A stretch of DNA of 64,000 bases from Sabellastarte sp. h YS-2021 (lineage: Eukaryota; Annelida; Polychaeta; Sabellida; Sabellidae), in the NCBI GenBank assembly GCA_964017235.1, contig OZ024931.1:102256221-102320220 (forward strand), read 5' to 3'. The notes below the pieces were generated by a model that saw nothing but the letters and a program-made list of their open reading frames with translations, did not search any database and was not told the origin of the DNA. Each line of letters opens with the position of its first letter. Within the stretch, counting starts at the first letter, position 1. The position numbers were made by a program, and so were the translations under genes. Below, piece after piece: positions 10,547 through 22,687 of the stretch.

Positions 10547-12693
10547 ATGTCATCTCCTGGCCAACGTCGAGGGAAATGTGGACACGTTATGGCTAATTTT
10601 GACACACATTCTCACTGCGCACGATGCAGGGACAAGGGGAAGCGTAAGGAACCTTGTGTTTCAGATCCATAAACTTCTAACTGCCAGATATGTAATAGCC
10701 TCACGTCTGATCAACTCCAGCAATTAGCTACACCTTCATTAAGCTTAAGAAGGAAAAACGTGAAGCAAAGCTTGATGAACCAACCCCTTCCCAAGAATCT
10801 GATCAACTTGTCGCCCCGTCAAGCGTGTCTGTTATTGGGGTCGCCTGCTACCGTCCCCCCATCTGATAAAAAGCCTAAGAAAGACAATAAGAACAGTAAG
10901 AAAGAAAAATCTCCCTCTACAAAGGCTTCTAAACACAGTACTGAGGATAAATTTGCAGAACTAGATAACAAATGGTCGGAGCGCTTTAGTCGTCTAGAAG
11001 CTTTGATATTGGCCAAGAGTTTTTCACCGACCTTTTCTTCAAAGGTGACAGTTACACCCACCCATTCACCTCCTTATGATGTGGAAAATGTGTCTGAGCC
11101 TTTCACCCGACCTTCTACTTCAAAGCTTACTGGAACTGGCTTCTCTGCTGAAAAGCATCAGCCGACCAGTAAAGCAGTGACCAGTCAACAGGCTTCTACA
11201 ACTAAGTTTCCTGGTACAGGCTTCTCTGCTAACAAGCATCAGCTGGCCAGTCAAATATCTCACCGACCGACTTCAACTGCAAGGTTTACTGGACAGGGCT
11301 CCTCTGCTATTGTGCATCAACCTACCAGTCAAACCAAGTTCAACCAACCGACACCTACCACCGACCCTTCAGGAAAACTTCAGTATACAGGGGAAGGTGA
11401 TGTTCACCGACCTTATTCTGACCGGCCTGCTGCTACCGATCGGCCACTGTTATCTGATCCGGCTGACACTGGCTCCCCTGCTCTTCACAGGTCAAGGCGA
11501 GATAGCATCTCCAGTCTGTCATCTGAGGCCGGTAGTATATTGTCGGATAATCCACCTCTGGACTTATACACTGAAGAAGGGGAGTTATCTGAGGATCAGG
11601 ATCACCCTGTAACCGACTCGGACCAACCAGTGTCAGAGGAGCAGAATTATAGGGATACTATGCAGGGTATCCATTCCTTCATGGGCTGGTCTCACATCCC
11701 GGAAATGGACAGTACAGCTTCCACTTCAGATGATAACCCTTTTGCAGGGCCCAAGACTGTAACTCCTTGCAGAGTGTCAGTTAAAATGCCTACTGAAGAC
11801 TGGTTATGTAGGAAACTGGCCAAATTGAATCTCACCTTGGTTGAGGGTTATCCCTCCCGTGGATCAGAAGCCGGTGGCCTAGCTAAAGATGTCTTTCTGA
11901 GACCAGCCAGAACGCAGTCCAAATGGTATGGGCTTCACACCGACCCTAAAGCTGAATCTTCCCAGATTTCATCTTGGAATACTGATGCTTCAAAACTCAA
12001 CAGCAGCTATAGTAGGATAGCTAAATACACTGGACTCCACCAGCATCTCACAGGATATCACAGGAAACACTGTGCAGATGGGAGAGATCTGCCAGGAAGA
12101 CTTCGGTTATATGTAACCAAGCTGCCAGTTTTAACCGTTGTCTCTTCAAGGTGCAACAGAACATGAAGGACCAGCTTAAACTTTTGCAGGCAGAAAGCAA
12201 TGGGGAGGGCTCTGCAAAGGCATCTACAGCAGCTGAGGAACTGAACTATTTTCAGATGGACTTTAACTCTAGCATTACACAGGCGGCTGCAAAGTCAATG
12301 GAACATTTGTCAGAGTTTGTTTTCATTACTATGGGTAATTTAACCCTAATCCGCCGAGATGCATACTTCAGCCACCTTAGGACCGGTATCAAGCCGGATA
12401 CACTCACTGCACTGAGGTCAGGCCCCCCTTCATATCTCAACTTTGTTCCCAGACTCCGTTATTAAGCGGGCAGAAGAGGATATAGCTCAGCTTGAGTCTA
12501 AGGGACATGCTGGTTCTTCACAGAACAAAGGTCGGTGCCACCCTTATGAAAAGCAGAGGTCGGTTAACTGGGACTCTCAAGATCAGATAAACCCGCCTGG
12601 AAAACCATTGGAAGGAAACAGTTCAGAAGAGGAAGAGGTCGTACCACCACTTTCTCATCACGACCAGCCAAGGGCCAGCAGTGGTATAAATGA
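10547..12693 (+). pseudogene. DIRS Gag-like protein, copy A (broken)
   Basis: The start MSSPGQRRGKCGHVMANFD matches the intact Gag of copy D. The N-terminal cysteine/histidine signature CGHxMAxFDxHxxCxRCRxKGK is present. An in-frame TAA at 10670 (after VSDP) ends the frame at codon 41. Further frame changes occur near 10730 and 12130-12170, and again between 12560 and 12640. Recognisable later parts include DNKWSERFSRLEALILAKSF, the acidic Ser-rich middle, and the basic C-terminus ending PAKGQQWYK just before TGA 12691. The middle holds a repeated GFSAxKHQ motif about every 32 residues. It was probably a nucleic-acid-binding particle protein. Confidence 0.85.
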
Positions 12694-13173
12694 CAATTAT
12701 TGTGTAGCCAAGTTACAAACACGACTGCTGGCCGGGAGCATACCACAGACAATAAACACTGGTTTAAAGTTAAATGTAAAGCTTCCTGTTGCATCACATG
12801 TTCATACTGCACCCGGGCATTCCCAAAAGAGAGAATTAAGTCCCGGGTCAGCAGGTTGTCATTACAAAAGTTACAAATTAAAGTCTGTGAAAAGTGTTTC
12901 TTGTGTCACTCAATTGTCTTGTGTCCAACCTGTGACAAATGTCAAAAATGCTGCACCAAATCTGCCTGCAGGGGCCAGACTTCAAAACTTTTGGCAAACT
13001 TGGCTGGATCTGGGAGCAGGTCCAAAAGTATTTCAGATCCTAAAAGAGGGTTACACCCTTCCCTTCCGGATCCGACCAAGGCTCACAAGGTCACCCATGG
13101 TTGTAAGCTGCTATGTCAATCCCCACAGGAACAGCTACCTGCTGGAGGCATTACATCAGCTCATAGCCATTAA
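12694..13173 (+). other. Cys-rich open frame after the gag TGA, copy A
   Basis: The gag frame stays open after TGA-CAA-TTA (12691-12699). It encodes a segment with SCCITCSYCTRAFPKERI and then CEKCFLCHSIVLCPTC, DKCQKCC. Cysteine spacing and the KER and CFLC motifs match the same frame in copy D although intervening residues differ. The overlapping RT frame lacks this pattern. It may be translated by stop-codon readthrough as a zinc-binding Gag extension. This is a proposal, not a known family assignment. Confidence 0.55.
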
Positions 13174-14973
13174 TGCTGTAGAACTAGTAAGACACCAAGC
13201 TTCTCTGGGGTTTTCAACCGACTATTTTTAGTCCCAAATCCCAACAACAAGTGGCGACCTATACTAGATTTGAGCAAACTGAATCTTTTCCTCAAAACAG
13301 AGAAATTCAAGATGGAGACACCGGAAACCATCAGAACCTCTCTCCAACAGGGGGAGTGGGTCACCTCAATAGATTTCAGAGATGCCTACTTCCATATACC
13401 AATACAGGAACAGTCCAGGAAATATCTGAGATTTCATGTCCAAGGTCAGACATACCAGTTCAAGGCTCTGCCCTTTGGTCTGTCCACAGCACCCTTGGAG
13501 TTTACTGTAATAGCAAAAGAGGTGAAACTGATGGCCATTCACAAGGGTATAAGGATCCACCAGTACCTAGACGACTGGTTGGTGAGGGCCACATCCCACC
13601 AGGCTTGTCTCCAACATACTCAAATTCTGGTGAAAATATATCAAAAATTAGGCTGGCTGGTGAATTTGGACAAGTCAGAGCTGGATCCAAAGCAGATCTT
13701 CGATTTTGTAGGTTACCAGTTCGACCTCAGGGCCGGTCGGGTCCGACCGACCCCAGACCATTGGCAGAACCTTCAGGACAAAATATTAGAAATAATGTCA
13801 CTTCCAGCCTGTCCGGTTCGACAGTTCATGTCCCTGATAGGGTTGCTAACAGCCACAGAAAAACAAGTTCACCTAGGCCGACTACACATGAGACCCATAC
13901 AGTGGCATCTCAAGAAACACTGGAGAATATCAGAGTCACTAGAAAAAGTGATTCCAATTCCCAGCTCCCTGTACCCACATTTACAATGGTGGCTGCAGGA
14001 AGACAACGTTCTCACAGGCCAACCATTACACCCAATAAAGCATGCTCTGCAAATCTTTACAGACACATCAAAAGAAGGGTGGGGCGCTCACTTAAACAAA
14101 TTCACTGCCAGAGGGACTTGGTCACTGCCAGAAAGCAAGCTGCATATAAATTATTTGGAACTCAAGGCAGTGTTTCTTGCCTTAAAAGAGTTTCAAAACC
14201 TCTGTGCAGACAAGATAGTACTTGTGGCAACCAACAACACTACAGTGATGTCATACATAAACAAGGAAGGAGGCATGAGGTCGGGCACACTCTGTGCCCT
14301 ACTATGGAGGATCTTGACCTGGTGCACCAGACATCAAGTAACTCTAAAAGCCCGACATATTCCCGGGTGGCTGAATGTGGTAGCAGACAAGCTATCCAGG
14401 CTAGGCCAGACCATTCAAACAGAATGGTCCCTTCTCCCAGAGGTTTTCCAAGCTATATGCAGCAGTTGGCACCGACCTCAGATAGATCTATTTGCAAAGT
14501 TGCCTCAGTTCGTGTCACCAGTACCGGACTCCTTGGCAGTAGCAGTGGATGCACTCAGTATGCCATGGGAGAATCTGGACGCATACGCCTTCCCACCAGC
14601 GGCCATCTTGGGCAAAGTGGTGGAGAAGTTACAGGACTCCCCTTGCAAGAGAATCATTCTGATTGCTCCGGGGTGGCCAAACATGCCTTGGTTTTGGGAT
14701 CTAGTGACCATGTCCAGTCAGATCCCACTGAGCCTGCCCAACCTGTTGATACAACCTTTCAATCAGATCCCTCACAGAAATCTGACAAACCTAAATCTCC
14801 ATGCATGGCTCCTAGAGCCACAGCAATCAAGGAGCAGGGCTTCTCTGAAGCAGTGGCAACAAGGATTGAGGCTCCTCAAAGAGGATCAACCAGATCAGTC
14901 TATGAGGCAAAGTGGGCCATTTTTACAAAGTGGTGCATCACTAATCAGGTGGACTTCAGGGCACCCCCTGTAA
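12960..14973 (+). pseudogene. DIRS RT-RNase H-methyltransferase-like ORF, copy A (frameshifted)
   Basis: The N-terminal RT signature GARLQNFWQTW and the EGYTLPFRIRPRLT stretch are in one frame up to 13231. A 1-nt loss near 13213 moves the rest to the frame of 13270-14973. Visible RT motifs are SIDFRDAYFHIPIQ, FKALPFGLSTAP and HQYLDDWLV (YxDD). RNase H shows FTDTSKEGWGAHL, LELKAVFLALK, TNNTTV (TDN in copy D, so the third acidic residue is lost) and HIPGWLNVVADKLSR. The C-terminal AFPPAAILGKVVEKL and LIAPGWPNMPWFWDL match the Dam-like region of DIRS elements. The ATRFN stretch after DLFA is partly deleted. Confidence 0.88.
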
Positions 14974-15801
14974 AGTCAGTTGCTGAATTCCTTATGTATG
15001 TTTTTGAGGACAGGAAGTTACAGCCCAGCACCATTGATGGATACAGGTCCGCCATTGCTGATAAACTGGGAAATTCAACCCTCAACATCAGCAAAGATGA
15101 AAATCTCACTTGCCTCTTGGATAGTTTCCATAGAGACAGACCCAAGGGTAGAAGGGGTATCCCTCCTGGAACCTATCTCTGGTCTTACACCAGCTGACAA
15201 AGGCCCCCTTTGAACCAATCAAGGAGGGTTCCTTGAAGTATTTGACCTTCAAGACTGTTTTCCTATTAGCCCTGGGTTCAGGCGAACACAGAAGTGAGAT
15301 TCATGCTTGGCAAAACAGAAATATCAGACACCAATCTGACTTGTCAAAGGTGTCACTGTACCCATCTCCCAGCTTTCTTTCCAAGAACCAAATCAGACCG
15401 TCAAGTCTGATAGGTCACTGTCCAGTCAGAGCTTTGCATTACTACTTGGACAGGACCTCAGGCAGAATAAGGAGTTGGTCTTTGTCTCCTTCAAGAAAGG
15501 TTTCGACAAGGATATCTCACCTGCCACTATCTCCTCATGGATCAAACAGACTGTGATCCTATGCTATGAGCTCTCAGACCAGGAGGCCCACACCTTGCAT
15601 CAGGTCAAAGCCCATGATGTCAGGGCCTTTGCTGCTTCTAAGGTGTTCCAGTCTGGAATTTCTTTGGAACAGATCTTGTCAGTCTGTCACTGGAAGTCAC
15701 ATAATACCTTCACACAATTTTATCTGAAGGATGTGGCTTGGGCTGACTCCGAGCTCTACCACCTGGGACCTGTAGTGGCTGCTCAGCAGATCCACAAATA
15801 A
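13251..15801 (+). pseudogene. DIRS tyrosine recombinase ORF, copy A, with long overlapping N-terminal frame (broken)
   Basis: One frame is open for 648 codons (13251-15197). It overlaps the RT ORF in the -1 frame and reaches the recombinase N-terminus (GSTRSVYEAKWAIFTKWC). A 1-nt loss near 15165 then shifts the frame. About 75 bp are missing after FLSKNQ (15390). The catalytic pieces remain: GEHRSEIHAW (first Arg), AHDVRAFAAS (His-x-x-Arg), CHWKSHNTF and FTQFYLKD (Tyr). The family resolves or integrates circular cDNA through a covalent phosphotyrosine. Confidence 0.85.
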
Positions 15802-15892
15802 CCCAGGGAGAGAGGAGATTTTGTAAATATGTAAATAATGTATATATATATATATATATATAAGTAAAAAAAAAAACAAAAAAAACTGTGCT

Positions 15893-15910
15893 TTGCTTCC
15901 TTCGGGAGGT
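15893..15910 (+). other. Conserved 3'-region hairpin, copy A
   Basis: GCTTCCTTCGGGAGG follows an A-rich tract. Stem bases differ between copies while pairing is kept (B 22550, C 39530, D 49214). It could mark RNA 3'-end formation or a priming structure. Confidence 0.45.
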
Positions 15911-16151
15911 TTATTTCTTCTTATTATGAGACTGAACTCACCCCTCTCTTCCCCTACCTCAGAGCAGGTCCGTTAAAAAGGGGGGGGGGGGGGGGGGTAA
16001 ATCGGTTGACCGGCTTCCGGTAACCTATTGTAGCCTTAAGGGTTTCTGACCACCTCAAGGTCGACCCAGGCCTGAAAGAAATTTTGTTAGTTCTGTTATG
16101 AGTTCACCTAAGTCCCTAGTAACTTACCCGCCGACCAAGCGGTAGTTATTC

Positions 16152-16248
16152 AGCATTTGTCCATTGGATAGGATGTATTAACGCAATAAAATTGCAAATT
16201 TAATAAGTAAATTAAATTTTTATAAGTTAATACCCTATCCAATGGACA
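16152..16248. repeat. Internal complementary region (ICR), copy A
   Basis: The left half (GTCCATTGGATAGGATGTAT to CAATAAAA) is the reverse complement of the left end. The right half (TTGCAAATTTAATAAG to CCTATCCAATGGACA) is the reverse complement of the right end. The ICR therefore equals the joined termini, as in the DIRS circle model. Confidence 0.9.
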
Positions 16249-16315
16249 CACAAGACCCTCCCACCAACCCCGCTATCAACTTACTAGGGGTCTAATAGGT
16301 TTAGACAATGAAAAA

Positions 16316-16523
16316 GATGCTATGACGTCACGCTGTCTATACAGGAAGGAAGTACGACACGCCATCTGGTGAGTGCACTAGTACTAGGGACCGGCCGGCC
16401 GGTGGAGACACAGGACGTCTTTTTCTGGCGTTTGGCGGGCCGGTCTGCACCGACCGGAATAGCATTTGTCCATTGGATAGGGTTATTAACTTATAAAAAT
16501 TTAATTTACTTATTAAATTTGCA
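16316..16523. repeat. Right ITR of DIRS copy A
   Basis: This is the reverse complement of 10241-10437 with only about three mismatches in the inner ~165 bp. It ends in ATTAAATTTGCA. Confidence 0.9.
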
Positions 16524-17591
16524 GGTTTGAAAATTTATCAAAATTAATGTAAAGCAATTGTATGAAAATCAGTTATTGGTAACATTAAGTATTCTATATT
16601 TTCATTCAGTTTACTTATATAATTAATGTCAGTTAAGTTCTAACTTGCAAGCTTCACTTTTCTTTTGCTTTATAGTTTTGTAGTTGTAGTATCTTTAGTG
16701 TTTTGTTTTCTTGCATTACTCTGAAGTTAATATGGCTGATGTGACTCCTAATAATACTTGCTTTTTGTTCCATTAGTTTACATCTGTACTGTTTCAGACT
16801 TTTTTTTAATGCTGAAATAGGTCTGAATTTGGATGTGTTACGTAGCACAAGCATATACTTGTGGGTTTCCTGTTTGTTGTATGTTTGTTGTATTGCAAAT
16901 CAAGGTAATAGCTTCCTTGAATTATTGACACAGAAATTACAAGTTCTCTGCCTAATAAATTCAAACACAGAAACAAGTGCAGCCAAGAGAAATGTATATT
17001 AAAACAGTCTTAAAATTAAATTTAGGTAATTATCAGATCAACAGTTCACTTTTTCAATGGCAGATGATATCCACCACTTACATTGTTTGAGCATATTAGT
17101 GGGTAAATTTTTTGGCTGTGTAGATATCAATATTGAATATAAAAATATTTCAATATCGCCCAATATCAGGGGTAATATTGTCTATCAAATAGAACAATAA
17201 ATTATTCCAGGATACCAAAAATGTTTTTGCTCTAGTATATCTCTAACCACTTACAGGAAGTGAAATTTACCAAAACAAAACCAGGCAGTTTTCATTAAAA
17301 AAAAACGTGCGAAAAACTACAAAAACAGAACATAAAAGTGTACAATTTCTTCTGATTTAGGCTTTATTTCAAATATTTGCAGTGTAAGTTTACAGTTTTT
17401 CTTAAAATGGTGATATTGATATACATTCCTTTAGACATCGATATTGGCAACCCTGTCCCAAAACAATAAATATCACCAGTATTGATAAACAATGCACCCG
17501 CCTCAGCATATTTATGTTTTGCTGGAAAGATTTGTATGTATTGGTTTGGTTGGCATGGAATGGTTGTAGCCCCATATAACATTCATCAAAA
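16524..17591. other. AT-rich intron, nothing recognised
   Basis: No coding, RNA or clear mobile feature is visible. Confidence 0.55.
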
Positions 17592-17771
17592 TACAGTAAA
17601 ATCTCTATTATTTGACCCTTTGTTATCCAAATTTTCGGTTATCCAACCTTAAACCCACTCTCTCAAATCCATTTAAGCCTGTTATTTTGGTTCTTCTATT
17701 CTCTGACCCTTCTGTTATCTGAACGAATTGTTACTCTCTCAATAGGGTCAAATAATAGAGGTTCTACTGTA
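17592..17771. mobile_element. pogo/Tigger-like MITE
   Basis: About 180 bp with terminal inverted repeats CAGTAAAATCTCTATTATTTG at the left and CAAATAATAGAGGTTCTACTG at the right, flanked by TA. The ACAGTAGAACCTCTATTAT terminus is typical of Tigger-type elements. Second internal arms read GTTATCC and GTTATCTGAAC. No transposase. Confidence 0.8.
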
Positions 17772-18206
17772 TGTTACTCCGCTATAGCCAGTACCAAAGA
17801 CCAGTTTACTTGAGTCAAGTTATCAGTAAGTTTGTAATGAAGCCAGTCTCCAGGATTATTAAAATCACACCAAATATGTGTTTTTTCTGTGAGGTTTTGC
17901 TTGTGATAATACAAACAAGAGCACTCAGAGAACGCATACCTCTGTCAAGGCATGTATAACTGGAAACTGTGTCAGTTCAACACCGTGTATCCTCTGATGT
18001 GACAAATGACGTACCCTGAAAATCTTGGTGCTCTGGAGCAGCTGTCAAAATTTACTGGGATCTAAGTGGGACCAAGATCCATGTTATGATTTTTTCATGA
18101 AGGTCCAAGTGGAAGTATATACATATGCAGCTAAGAAATAAACAAATGAACAAAAAGACAAATGGACAAACAGCAACAGACAAACAAACGGGCATGAAAT
18201 CAACAT

Positions 18207-18400
18207 TTTTATTTCGTTAATACATCCTATCCAATAGACAATTGCTAATCTGATCGGCGCAGACCGTCCCGCCAAACAACTGAAAAATTTATCTTGCGTT
18301 TCCACTAGCTGGCTGGTCCCACTGTGCATTCGCCAGGTGGCACATCGTACTTTCTTCCTGTCTAGACAGCGTGACATCACAGCATCTTTTTCGTTTGGTG
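18207..18400. repeat. Left ITR of DIRS copy B
   Basis: It pairs with 22850-22944 plus 24930-25030. It is mutated at several conserved sites, including the CRE palindrome (TGACATCA). Confidence 0.8.
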
Positions 18401-18496
18401 TGTGTACTGTGCAGACAGGTATTTGTGAAATTTGTATTTGTACTTTATTTGTAGTCTACCTTACTACTAATTGTTTATAGACACTTATAGATCATT

Positions 18497-19327
18497 ATGG
18501 CTTCACATGGGCAGAAACGGGGTCTTTGTGGACATTTAATGGCGGGGTTTGATTCTCATGCGTACTGTACCCGTTGCAGAAACAAAGGGAAGGGCACTGA
18601 CCCCTGTGTTGAGAATAAAGACTGCCAGTTTTGTAACATACTCACCCAGGATCTAAAGACACATTTAGCAACTCCATCTTAACAGAAAAAGAAAGAAAAA
18701 CGGGACCAAAAAGCCATCCAAGAAGAGTCGAGTAGCACTCTAGTGGATGTTGCATTAGTTTCTGTACTAGGGGTGGCGAAAGAAGGAAAAGGTTTGAACT
18801 CAGAAGAGGCAAGTAGTACCCCTGGTGCAAAAGCCAAGAAGAAAGAGAGTTCAGTAACAGAAATGTAAAAGACAGGAAGGTTGATTCATCTGTGAAAGAC
18901 AAGGGCAAGTCCATAAAGAAATCACCGGCCAAGGTTGTAAAACCTTCTACAGACAGTAAGCTGGAGTAGTTAGACTAGTTTTGCTCCCAGCACTTCACCT
19001 GTGGATGACCAGCAAACACCAGAGACTGATATGGATACCACTCTACATAAGAACAAAACTACAGAGAGACTATGCGTGGTGTATGTTCTTACATGGGCTG
19101 GACACATACACCGGACATTGATGCAAACACGTCCAGTGCTGATGATAACCCCTTTGCAACAGCCAGTGGGTAAAGTGAGTGTGAGTCTACCAACAGATGG
19201 CTTGCAGCGCAGGAAAATGCGACGATACCCGTCCAGAAGTTCTGAAACAGATGTTTCAGTAAGAAGAAAGGTGGTTGTCAGTCCAACAAGTTCTCATCAC
19301 GTCCAGGGATCAGCCATTGTATAAATG
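18497..19327 (+). pseudogene. DIRS Gag-like protein, copy B (remnant)
   Basis: MASHGQKRGLCGHLMAGFDS opens the N-terminal Cys/His module (CTRCRNKGKGTDPC, CQFCNILT). A TAA stop lies at 18680. Later pieces match YRETMSGIRSFMGW and DNPFA of copy D only in shifted frames near 19060-19200. Most of the central and C-terminal Gag is deleted. The frame ends at the conserved TGA (19325), followed here by AAA-TTA instead of CAA-TYA. Confidence 0.75.
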
Positions 19328-19754
19328 AAAATTACTGTGTAAGTGCACCAGTACCAAGGCGGCTGACCTGAGGCAAAGAGACTGTGAAGTGTGTAAATTT
19401 GTCTCAGCTCCATCGGACCGGACCGGACAAGCAGAACAACAGATAGACTGTAAACTTGTACCAGTGTCACCAGACCAGTGTACGGAGAGACAGTAAATGT
19501 TTGTCAGTCGGTAACAAATGTCATTCAGTTGTAAATCATGCACATATTATACAAGGGCAGCCACAAAGGAAAGGCATATGTCTGGCTGTTGTAAGACAAC
19601 GTCCGTCATTAAAATATGTGAAGAATGTGTCCTATGTCGATCAATTGTGTTCTGTCAAACATGTACCAAATGTCCAAACTGTTGTGAAAGATCTGCCTGT
19701 AAGGGCCAGACTGAATCAGTTTTGGGAAACTTGGGAAGGTCGTACAAATGTTGA
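19328..19754 (+). other. Cys-rich frame after the gag stop, copy B (degenerate)
   Basis: The frame at 19518-19754 reads SCKSCTYYTRAATKERHMSG and then ICEECVLCRSIVFCQTC, TKCPNCC. The Cys spacing and KER motif are those of copies A and D. Upstream, the gag frame also has cysteines (LLCKCTST, DCEVCKF). Frameshifts separate the two pieces. Confidence 0.5.
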
Positions 19755-21230
19755 CATAAGCTACACCCTCTCCTTGCAGACCAGACCAAACCTAACAAGG
19801 TCTTTGACCATCAGCTGCTATGTACATCCCCACAGGAAACTCTACATTGCATCAGCTGACAAACAAAAATGCAGTAGAGTTGGTCAAAAATCAAGAATCC
19901 CTGGGTTTTTACAACTGGTTATTTTTGGTCCCAAAACAAAACAACAAGTAGAGACCTATACTAGATCTCAGCAACCTCAACAAATTCCTCAAGGCCAAAA
20001 AATTCAAAATGGACGCACCGGAAACAGTAAGGACCTCTCTCCAGACAGGGGGGTGGGTAATGTTCATAGACTTCAAGGACGCCTACTTCCACATATCAAT
20101 TCAAAGCCAATCCAGAAAGTACCTCAGATTTCATGTACAGTGACACACATACCAGTTCAAAGCACTTCCATTTGGTCTGTCCACAGCACCCATGGAGTTC
20201 ACTATAGTGACCAAAGAGGTCAAAATGATGGCTTTGCAGATGGGTATAAGGATCCACCAGTACCTAGACGACTGGTTGGTCCGGACCACATCCCACCAAA
20301 CTTGTCTCTAGCATACACAAACACTAGTAGCTATTTGTCAGGATCTAGGTCAGCTAGTGAATATGGAGAAATTAGAGCTGACCCCAAACAATTTTTTAAC
20401 TTTGTAGGTTACCAGTTCAACCTGAAAAAAAGGCAAGGTCAGACCCACCCTAGACCAGTGGCAGACCCTCACAGCAAAGATCCAAGAGTTACTGGCCGGA
20501 CCGACCTGTCTATTCAGGCAGCTGATGTCCCTCATATGGTTACTGACAGCCACAGAGAAACAGGTTCATTTTGGTCGACACCATATGAGGCCAAAACAGT
20601 GGCCCCTGAAAAATGGAGGGTCCCAGAGGCCCTAGAAAAGGTGATACCAATTCCCAGGTCACTCCACCCTCATCTGAAATGGTGGCTGGAGGAAAGCAAA
20701 GTGCTTCAAAGTCAGCCAATACACCCACTAAAATATGCTCTGCAGATCTTTAAAGAAGCATCAAAAGAAGAGTGGGGTGCTCACTTAAATGCACTGCAAG
20801 GTGAAACTGGTCCCTTCCAGAAAACAAGCTACACATAAACTACCTGGAATTAAAGGCGGTTTGTTTGGCCCTAAAAGAGTTCCAAGGCCTCTGCCAGAAC
20901 AACATAGTACTCATAGCTACATACAACACCACAGTTGTTGGTTACATAAACAAAGGGGGGGGTGAAGTCGGGCCCTCTGTGTGCCCTTCTGTGGAGAATC
21001 CAGAAAATTGTGCCAGAAAACAGGTTACTCTCAAAGCCCAAAACATTCCAGTCCGGCTGAATATGATAGACAACCTATCCAAGCTAGGCCAGACCATTCA
21101 AACAGAGTGATCTCTCCTTCCAGAGGTTTTCCAAGCAATGTGCAACAGATCTTTTTGCAACAAGGTTCAACAACAAGCTGACTCAATTTTTTATGTCACT
21201 AGTACCAGACCCTCTGGCCAGTAGGCAGTC
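19690..21230 (+). pseudogene. DIRS RT-RNase H remnant, copy B
   Basis: Pieces in several frames are visible: VRARLNQFWETWE, FIDFKDAYFHIS, YLDDWLVRT at about 20259, and FFNFVGYQFNLKK. The RNase H start reads IFKEASKEEWGAHLN, so the first acidic residue is Glu instead of Asp. Later RNase H (ATYNTTVVGYINKGG) has also lost its Asp. Stops and frameshifts are numerous, so it cannot be functional. Confidence 0.85.
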
Positions 21231-21249
21231 AATGCACTCAGCCTACCAT

Positions 21250-22423
21250 GGGAGGATCTGGACTACCCATGCAGGAGAAACATCCTGATTGCTCCAGGGT
21301 GGCCCAACATGCCCAGATTCTGGGATCTAGTGACTATGTCCAGCCAGATTCCACTGTGCCTGCCCAACCTACTTACTCAAGCATTCAATCAGACTCCTCA
21401 CAGGAATCTGTCAAACCTAAATCTACATACTTAGCTCCTCGAGCCTCAGCAATCAAGGAGTAGGGCTTCTTTGAGGCAGTGCAGCACGAATTGAATCTCC
21501 TCATAGAGGATAAACCATAGCAGTCTATGAGGCAAAGTGGACCATTTTTATAAAGTGGTGCCTCAGTTATCAGGTGGACTTCAGGGCAGCCCCTGTAAAG
21601 TTAATAGCTGACTTCCTTCTGTACCTGTTCCAGGACAGGAAATTACAGCTAAGTACCATTGATGGGTACAGATCAGCCATCGCTGACAAACTGGGGAATT
21701 CGCCCATAAATGTCAGCAAAGATGAGAATGTCACTCATCTCCTGGACAGTTTCCAAAGAGACAGGCCCAAGGGTCAGAGGTGTATCCCCTCCTGGAACCT
21801 CTCCCTGGTGTTGCACCAGCTGAAAAAGGCTCCATTCGAACAAATAAAAGAGGCCTCTTTGAAGCATTTGACCTTCAAGACTGTTTCCTCTTGGCCCTGG
21901 GGTCTGGCAAACACAGGAGTGAGATCCATGCTTGGCAAAACAAGAACATCAGGCACCAGTTAGGCGTCTTTGTACCGAGCATCCAGCTTTCTTTCCAAGA
22001 ACCAGTTGGCCAAGGAGGGTCCAAACAGTGTGGTCCCAGTGGTTATACCCTCCCTGGCCCCCAACTCTGGATAAATCCCTTAAGTCTGATAGGTCCCTTT
22101 GTTTGGTCATATCACTGCGCTACTATGTGGACAGAAACTCAGACCTCAGGCATATCAAGGAGTTGGTCTTTGTCTCCTTTAAGAAAAGTTTGGACAAGGA
22201 CATCTCACCTGCCACTATCTCCTCATAGATCGAACAGACTGTGATCCTGTGTTATGAGCTCTCTGATCAGGAGGCCCTCCCCTTACATCAGGTTAAAGCC
22301 CATTACGTCAGGGCCTTTGCTGCTTCTAGCACCTTCCAGTCGGGTGTCTCCTTTGAGCAGATCTTATCAGCCTACCACTGGAAGTCACATAACACCTTCA
22401 CACAGTTCTATTTGAAGGGTTGA
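21250..22423 (+). pseudogene. DIRS methyltransferase-like and tyrosine recombinase remnant, copy B
   Basis: The Dam-like stretch is shortened. Recombinase pieces are LQLSTIDGYRSAIADKLGNS (21655), GKHRSEIHAWQNKN (21905), HQVKAHYVRAFAAS (22290) and FTQFYLKG before a stop at 22421. The catalytic Arg, His-x-x-Arg and Tyr are still readable across frames, but the ORF is broken by a TAG near 21461 and by frameshifts. Confidence 0.85.
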
Positions 22424-22687
22424 TTCAGAGTTTTTTCACCTTGGCCCAGTAGTGGCTGTTCAGCAGATCAACAAATAGCCCGTATATTGAGGAGATTTAT
22501 ATATGTACATAGTGTAAATAATTCATGAAACTTAAAAAAAACTAAGACTTGCTTCCTTTGGAAGGTTTATTTGCCTTCTGGGACTGAACTCATCCATCTC
22601 TTCCTCTAACTCAGAGCAGGCAACCGGGTTCTGGTAGGGCTTCTGACTCTAAGTCAACCTAGGCCAGAGAAAATGTTTGTAACTTCA

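Larger units (their letters stand above)
10241..16523 (+). mobile_element. DIRS-type retrotransposon copy A (structurally complete, coding decayed)
   Basis: The element is about 6.28 kb, in the order left ITR, gag-like ORF, RT/RNase H/methyltransferase-like ORF overlapped by a tyrosine recombinase ORF, A-rich 3' region, internal complementary region, right ITR. This is the DIRS architecture, which integrates by tyrosine recombinase from a circular intermediate without target duplication. No target duplication is seen (left flank GTGAGA, right flank GGTTTG). The two ITRs differ at only a few positions, so insertion was recent. Even so, gag has a stop and frameshifts, RT a frameshift and YR a frameshift plus deletion. 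Confidence 0.93.

Noticed and set aside
10241-16523. LTR retrotransposon or retrovirus
   Set aside because: The termini are inverted, not direct. There is an ICR, no protease or DDE integrase, and a tyrosine recombinase. These are DIRS features.
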